NCBI GenBank assembly: GCA_000611775.1
Contig: KK106983.1
Span: 1,849,677-1,913,676, forward strand
Length of the DNA: 64,000 nucleotides
From: Umbilicaria muhlenbergii
Taxonomy: Eukaryota; Ascomycota; Lecanoromycetes; Umbilicariales; Umbilicariaceae
Direction of reading: 5' to 3'
Below, piece by piece: positions 58,036 to 64,000 of this stretch (its first letter is position 1; the number at the start of each line of letters is the position of its first letter). The position numbers and the translations under genes are program-made. The notes beneath the pieces were generated by a model. The model ran no database searches. It was given only the letters and a program-made list of their open reading frames with translations, and was not told the origin of the DNA.

Positions 58036-59423
58036 TATCAGCAATTTAGCAAGTTAGCTCTGAGTTAGTTTTTAGCACTTTGAGCGCTCTGAGCTTCTGA
58101 TCTCATGTCTCAGCTAACAGCTGCTCTTAGCACCCTTTGAGCGCTTTGATCTCAACCTTAAATCTTGAGCGGAACATCAAAATTTTGTGATAAAAAAATA
58201 ATTATTAAAACAATTGTTTAAACAAGTACAGACACAGTGTTATAATAACAGTAAAACTTATAATAAGTAAACTTTTGCTAAACTTCACTTTTCTGCAATA
58301 AAAAATCATGATTTGTTGAGTCTGCAAGCACTGTATAAGTGTTGAGTTCTGACTATTTAAAGAACTTCAAGATTTTCGCCACTTAAAAATTTACACACTT
58401 TAATGACTTTTGCACCTCAACAGATATGAAGAAACTTTCAATGCATAAGTTATAAAGAATAGTATTTTTTATTAATGTTAAATTAAAAGTTTCTTCATAA
58501 TTGCTGTTGTTGTTAAGTTATATTTAATTCAAGTTTTCAATAGCGAAAAATCTTTCAAAAAAAGTCATATACTTTGAATAACTATTGCGCTTTTATACTT
58601 ATGATATAATTTTCAGTTTATAAGTTGTAGAGAATAAGCTATTAAACAGTTTTATAACTTGAAGTTTTTTTATAACTGTTGTTGTTAAAAAGTTATATTG
58701 ATTTCAAACTTTCAGTGATGAAAATTACAACATTAATAAACAGATTTTTAATGACTTTTTGAATAACTCAATAACAACAACACATAAAAAGAAACTTTGT
58801 ATCAGAAAACTCTTAAACAGCTTATTCTCTACAACTTATAACCTGAAAGTTATATTATAAGTATAAAAGCGCAATAGTTATTCAAAGTATGTGACTTTTT
58901 TTGAAAGATTTTTTGCTATTGAAAACTTGAATTAAATATAACTTAACAACAGCAGCAGTTATGAAGAAACTTTTAGTTTAACATTAATAGAGAATACTGT
59001 TTTTTATAACTTATGCATTGAAAGTTTCTTCATATCTGTTGAGTTGCAAAAGTTATTAAAGTGTGTAAATTTTTAAGTGATGAAAATCTTGAAGTTCTTT
59101 AAATATTCAGAACTCAACACTTATACAGTGCTTTCAGACTCAACAAATCATGATTTTTTATTGCAGAAAAGTGAATTTTAGCAAAAGTTTACTTATTATA
59201 AGTTTTACTGTTATTATAACACTGTGTGTGTACTTGTTTAAACAATTGTTTTAATAATTGTTTTTTTATCACAAAATTTTGATGTTCTGCTCAAGATTTA
59301 AGGTTGAGCTCAAAGCACTCAGAGGGTGCTAAGAGTGACTGTTAGCTGAGACATGAGATCAGAAGCTCAGAGCGCTCAAAGTGTTAAAAATTAACTCAGA
59401 GTTAACTTGCTAAATTGCTGATG
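58036..59423. mobile_element. complete FB palindrome with two B ends, 1388 bp
   Basis: Both ends carry the B terminus (ATCAGCAATTTAGCAAG and its inverse). The whole element is an imperfect inverted repeat of ~680-bp arms about 58728 with a short central spacer (ATGAAAATTACAACATTAAT). Arms contain ATAACTATTGCGCTTTTATA and short GTTGTTGTT / AACAACAAC runs. There is no ORF. It is inserted in the gag/zinc-knuckle region of gypsy G. It can fold into one long hairpin and is non-autonomous. Confidence 0.92.
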
Positions 59424-59666
59424 AGTTCAAACTTATCACAGCTTGCTGAGGTATTAACAGCAGAAGTAACTGTCATAAAGGCAGCTGATGCTGCAGTGAA
59501 GATGATTGACACAGTGAAGGCAGCTGCAGCAGAGGCAGCTGATGCAGCAATAAAGATGACTGATGCAGCAGAGACAGCTGCAGCAGAAGCAGTTAATGCA
59601 ACAACAGAGATAATTGACACAACAAAAGTAACTGCAGCAGAGGCAGAGGTGAAGATAAAGAATTAA
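59421..59666 (+). CDS. Ala-rich amphipathic repeat ORF
   Basis: An 82-codon-class frame from ATG 59421 (inside the last bases of the FB end) to TAA 59664-59666. It is built of ~22-residue repeats such as ADAAVKMIDTVKAAAAEA, with Lys/Glu/Asp spaced in 11-residue steps. The composition resembles LEA-like or apolipoprotein-like helices. There is no stop, Trp or Cys. The start overlapping a transposon end makes the N-terminus doubtful; it may be the 3' part of a longer gene cut by the FB insertion, or a repeat-derived open frame. Confidence 0.35.
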   Translation: MSSNLSQLAEVLTAEVTVIKAADAAVKMIDTVKAAAAEAADAAIKMTDAAETAAAEAVNATTEIIDTTKVTAAEAEVKIKN

Positions 59667-59748
59667 ATGAAATTAATACATATAAAATCAATGCAGATGT
59701 GTAAAATTCATCACTTCAACTCTTAACTGTTGTTATTAAAATATTTAC

Positions 59749-59916
59749 CCCCCCCCCCGACTCTTAATTACTCACTCAGGTGCTTTGTATTTCATTTTAA
59801 TTTTATGTAATTATGTCATACCTCAGCACTCATGACTTATAATGAACTCTGATCATGCCTTGCATGTCATACCTCAGCGCTCATGACTTATGGTGAACTT
59901 TAGTCACAACTCATAG
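59749..59916. repeat. poly-C run and 51-bp tandem duplication
   Basis: A run of ~10 C at 59749-59758 in otherwise AT-rich DNA, then GTCATACCTCAGC-led units at 59815 and 59866. No gene. Confidence 0.7.
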
Positions 59917-59985
59917 TTTCAGTCATGCAAACACTTTGTATCATCATAGATGTGTAGAAGGAAGAGAGAGGTGTGTTGAGAATTA

Positions 59986-60220
59986 AACATCATTAAAGCA
60001 GGCTCACTGTGTCAAACAGGCTCATCAAAGAGGTTGACTTTAATAACATCATTAAAGCAGGCTCACTGTGTTAAACAGGCTCATCAAAGAGGTTGATTTT
60101 GACAACATCATTGAAGCAGGCTCACTGTGTCAAACAGGCTCATTAAAGAGGTTGACTTTGACAACATCATTGAAGCAGGCTCACTGTTGACAAGCTCATT
60201 AAAGAGATCAACTTTAATAA
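59986..60220 (+). repeat. 59-bp minisatellite, about four units
   Basis: Units begin AACATCATT at 59986, 60045, 60104 and 60163. They share GCAGGCTCACTGTGT and AACAGGCTCATCAAAGAG. Variation is mainly C/T and G/A; the last unit is shortened. 60221-60506 shows no gene. Confidence 0.9.
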
Positions 60221-60506
60221 TAATGCAGATTATTTTGATTCAACTGCTTTATGAACATTCAGTGACAGCGGTGATCACTCATTTAAGTGATGTAGGTTAT
60301 TTTAACTTAACTGCTTCACAAGCTTTCAGGTTTTTATATAACTTAAGTAGACTGATACACTTCTGTATGACTTAAGAGGTGTAGTTGCAGAGGGTTGTAT
60401 TATTGATGTCTTTCAAAATTATCAACACTCACAACTTAATGCCTTTCTGAACAGGTTATTTCAGTTTGACTGTTTCATGAACATAATGAGTGTGACAATT
60501 GATATA

Positions 60507-60590
60507 ATATCAGGATCATACAGAGCAAGTCATGCAGATATGATGATGAGAATATTAATTATAAAGAGTTATGAAGTGATAAGCAAAGCT
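60507..60590. repeat. short dispersed repeat, second copy
   Basis: Matches 51498-51606. Followed by ~70 bases of unassigned sequence before LINE 5. Confidence 0.6.
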
Positions 60591-60665
60591 ACTTATATAA
60601 AAACTGAGTGTGCACTAGACCTAATTGAGTGCTAGTGTGCATCACTGAATATTATCATGCTTTTA

Positions 60666-61860
60666 ACAATTTTCTGCATTTTTTGTCTAATCTGATCTGT
60701 ATTGACTGAATATTTACTTCAATTTTCATTACAGCTCCTGAGGAAGTTCTAAAAGCTTTTAAGATCTTGCATAATGCTGAGTTTTGCAATTTTTCTAATT
60801 GCTTTAAGTAGTTTTTTTGATTTTTTCACCAAATTTCTGACCTGTAGTCATTAATTGATGTAATGCATGCTTGATAAAGTTGTTTTACATTTTTAGCTGA
60901 AAGACCTCATTCTGAATTTGTTAATCTGTTGATTAAGTGCATTACTTTAGTTGCTGCAGAGACTTTTTTTTGAACATGTGTTTTAAAGTTCAGTTTTCTG
61001 TTTAGTTAAACTTCTAACCACTTGACTTCTTTGACTGATTTTATCATTGTGTCATTTGATAATGTAATACTGTTTTCTGCAGGTTTCTTTGACTTTTTAA
61101 AGTGAATTAATTCAGATTTACTGTTATTAAACTGTACTGTGTTTGTTTCTGCTCATAAAAAGGCTGTTTCAGCTGTTGATTATAATTTTATACAATTTTC
61201 TGCAGCTGATTTTTCAGTAATATATAGTGTCATATCATTTATATAGCTGAGTTTTTTCATATCTGAGAATTTGGCCTTGATTTTTGGGAATAAATGCCTT
61301 ATATATATCAAAAACAGTATTGAGGATATTAATAATTCTTGTGAAATTCCTGTCTTGATATTTTGCATTTCTTGTCTTTCATCATCAAAGGCTAATCCTG
61401 ATTTTCTATTTTCTAGAAAGGATTTTATTCATGATTGTATTTGTACTGATAATTTCAATTTCTTCATAATTAAAAGTAATTGCAGTAATGACACATGATC
61501 AAAAGCTCCCTTGACATCTAGTAATAAACATGATAAAATATTGCCTTTGTTTTGAGTTGATTTTATATCATGTGTTAAGGTTAATACTGCATTAATTATT
61601 AATCTTTGTTTTCTTCCTTCTGTTTAATCTTGATCTAATAAGTCTGTGACTTGACTTAAATATGATAATTTAGTTGTCATAATTTTCTCTGTCAATTATT
61701 CTGTAAGCTTTTGATTTTGAATAATCTGACTTTCTCAGCTTTTTTAGAATAACACCCGTGCCTTGACATCAACATTTTAGGTGAAAGCCTGCTTGAATTA
61801 ATTATTTATAAATTGTAAACATTAATTCTGATATTGCCTGATATGCTTTTTAAATAATAG
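60666..61860 (-). mobile_element. LINE 5 fragment (RT)
   Basis: Corresponds to ~32330-33545 of LINE 1. RT motifs are visible (SSILFLIYI; YINDM at the catalytic box). About 40 bp around the region equivalent to 33345-33380 is missing. Joined directly to LINE 6 in the same orientation. Confidence 0.82.
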
Positions 61861-63249
61861 CAATGTATTTTGATTTCAGTCTAGAAATTTAAAGTTTATA
61901 AGTATGTCTTGACTTATTTGTGACTCTGACAGGTATGAAGTGAGTATTCTCTGCTTGATACAATGATTTTCTGATAAGATTATAATCCTTAATGCATATT
62001 TCCTGCATTTTTTGTTTAATCTGACTTGTATCAACTGAATATTTGCTTCAATTTTCATTGCAGCCCTCAGGGAAGTTCTAAAAGCTTTTAAAATCTTATT
62101 TAATGCTGAGTTTTGCAATTTTTCTAATTGTTTTAAGTAGCTTTTTTGATTTTTTCACCAAATTTCTGACCTGTAGTCATTAATTGATGTAATGCATGCT
62201 TGATAAAGTTGTTTTGCATTTTTAATTGAAAAACCTCATTCTGAATTTGTTAATCTGTTGATTAAGTGCATTACTCTGATTGCTGTGAAGACTTTTTTTT
62301 GAACATGTGTTTTGAAGTTCAGTTTTCTGTTTAATTAAACTCTTAACCACTTGACTTCTTTGACTGATTTTATCACTGTGTCATTTAATAATGTAATACT
62401 GTTTTCTGCAGGTTTTCTTGACTTTTCAAAGTGAATTAATTCAGATTTACTGTCATTAAACTGTACTGTGTTTGTTTTTGCTCATAAAAAGGCTGTTTTA
62501 GCTGCTGATTATAGTTTTAAGCAATTTTCTGCTGCTGATTTTTCAGTAATATATAGTGCCATATCATTTATATAGCTGAGTTTTTCCATATCTGTGAATT
62601 TAGCCTTGATTTTTGGGAATAAATGCCTTATATATATCAAAAACAGTATTGAGGATATTAATGATTCTTGTGAAATTCCTGTCTTGATATTTTGCATTTC
62701 TTGTCTTTCATCATTAAAGGTTAATCCTGATTTTCTATTTTCTAGAAAGGATTTTATTCATGATTGTATTTGTACTGATAACTTCAATTTCTTCATAATT
62801 GAGAGTAATTGCAGTAATGATACATCATCAAAAGCTCCCTTGACGTCTAGTAATAAACATGATAAAATATTGCCTTTGTTTTGAGCTGATTTTATATCAT
62901 GTGTTAAGGTTAATACTGCATTAATTACTGATTTTTGTTTTCTTCCTCTGATTTAATCTTGATTTAATAAGTCTGTGACTTGACTTAAATATGATAATCT
63001 AGTTGTCATGATTTTCTGTCACTTTGCTTAAACAGTTTAATAATGTAATTATTTTATAAGCTTTTGATTTTGAATAATTTAGCTTTCTCAGCTTTTTTAG
63101 AATAACACTCATGCCTTGATGTCAATATTTCAGGTGAAAGCCTGCTTGAATTAATTATTTATAAATTGTAAACATTAATTCTGATATTGCTTGATATGCT
63201 TTTTGAATAATAGTAAAGAAAATATTATCTGATTCAGGTACTTTTTTTG
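61861..63249 (-). mobile_element. LINE 6 fragment (RT)
   Basis: Corresponds to ~32190-33575 of LINE 1, overlapping the segment present in LINE 5, so the two form a head-to-tail partial duplication or two insertions. The catalytic box reads YINDM. Cut at 63249 by an FB element. Confidence 0.82.
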
Positions 63250-64000
63250 CATCTGCAATTTAACAACCTGCTCAAAAATAAGATTTTAGTTAATAGTACT
63301 TTATGCGCTCAGAGCACTCTCTGAGCAGTAAATGAGCTCATACAAATCTTACACTTTAAATAACTATTATACCTTCATGAATAATAAAAAACTTTTTATT
63401 GAAAAGTTTTAAATCTCTTTATTCTGTACACTTTACAAACTAAAGATTTCTTCATAAGTTTAAATTTGCAATAGTTATTCAAAGTATGTGACTTTTTTTA
63501 AAAGATTTTTCACTATTGAAAACTTGAATTAAATATAACTTAACAACAACAGCAGTTATGAAGAAACTTTTAATTTAACATTAATAAAGAATACTGTTTT
63601 TTATAACTTATGCATTGAAAGTTTCTTCATATCTGTTGAGGTGCAAAAGTTATTAAAGTGTGTAAATTTTTAAATGATGAAAATCTTGAAGTTCTTTAAA
63701 TATTCAGAACTCAACACTTATACAGTGCTTTCAGACTCAACAAATCATGATTTTTTATTGCAGAAAAGTGAATTTTAGCAAAAGTTTACTTATTATAAGT
63801 TTTACTGTTATTATAACACTGTGTGTGTACTTGTTTAAACAATTGTTTTAATAATTATTTTTTTATCACAAAATTTTGACGTTCTGCTCAAGATTTAAGG
63901 TTGAGCTTAAAGCACTCAGAAGGTGCTAAGAGCAGCTGTTAACTGAGACATGAGATCAGAAGCTCAGAGCGCTCAAAGTGCTAAAAACTAACTCAAAGCT
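63250..64000. mobile_element. FB element, A left end and B right end, runs off the window
   Basis: Starts CATCTGCAATTTAACAACC (A end), passes CTCAGAGCACTCTCTGAG, and ends inside the B terminal region at 64000. About 25 bases of the B end should follow. The A-end arm switches to the B-end arm at ~63470, so this copy is short and asymmetric. Confidence 0.85.

Overview
The window looks like a transposon-packed, AT-rich stretch of a filamentous fungal nuclear genome, most likely an ascomycete. The clues are a decayed MYND-zinc-finger gene of a type common in Pezizomycotina, Tad-type LINEs with RNase H, chromodomain Ty3/gypsy elements, a Ty1/copia element primed by an initiator-Met half-tRNA, a MULE and hAT relics. 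No tRNA, rRNA or intact host gene was seen. The first ~6.3 kb has moderate GC and abundant CpG. From ~6.4 kb on, nearly all sequence is AT-rich, almost free of CpG, and full of TCA/TGA trinucleotides.

Layout. 1-1990: 5' part of a copia element on the minus strand (LTR, half-tRNA primer site, gag-protease frame), inserted in the left inverted repeat of a MULE (1991-4728). The MULE encodes a full 766-residue transposase if TGA is read as Trp. 5328-6259: MYND pseudogene. 6483-7112: tandem hairpin repeats and one end of a palindromic (foldback, FB) family. 10.7-15.3 kb: gypsy element with an in-frame 1335-bp duplication of gag-protease. 15.3-21.1 kb: an FB arm running into 396 identical 13-bp repeats, then a degenerate 12/13-bp tail. 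21.3-27.0 kb: chromodomain gypsy with a small extra ORF and 3' LTR. 27.0-30.9 kb: two more gypsy fragments separated by an FB element. 30.9-36.6 kb: nearly complete Tad-like LINE. 36.6-43.2 kb: mostly anonymous sequence, an acidic relic gene and a hAT transposase fragment. 43.2-51.5 kb: LINE fragments broken up by two copies of a TAGGCTGTCA-ended element and an FB element. 51.6-56.2 kb: a large gypsy-derived palindrome whose arms each carry a Cys-rich/acidic gene antisense to pol. 56.2-58.0 kb: gypsy gag-PR-RT on the minus strand. 58.0-59.4 kb: a 1.39-kb FB palindrome. 59.4-64.0 kb: an Ala-rich ORF, minisatellites, two LINE fragments and another FB element.

Main observation. Transposon reading frames of every class here carry TGA where their families have Trp. 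In the MULE and copia element, which keep their CpG and have almost no other lesions, this cannot easily be blamed on ordinary RIP: out-of-frame TGG survives, and TAA/TAG are absent (MULE) or single (copia). Every recognisable TE frame end in the window is TAA or TAG. The MYND relic, in contrast, uses only TGG. Elsewhere in the window a C-to-T process acting on CpG and on CCA (TGG to TGA), but largely sparing CpA, is visible by comparing repeat copies. Both explanations (UGA decoded as Trp, or an unusual mutational context) are kept open. The second striking object is the homogeneous 5.15-kb 13-bp array, whose CpG is intact amid mutated DNA.

Limits: domain calls come from reading translations by eye, borders of decayed elements are approximate, and no searches were run.
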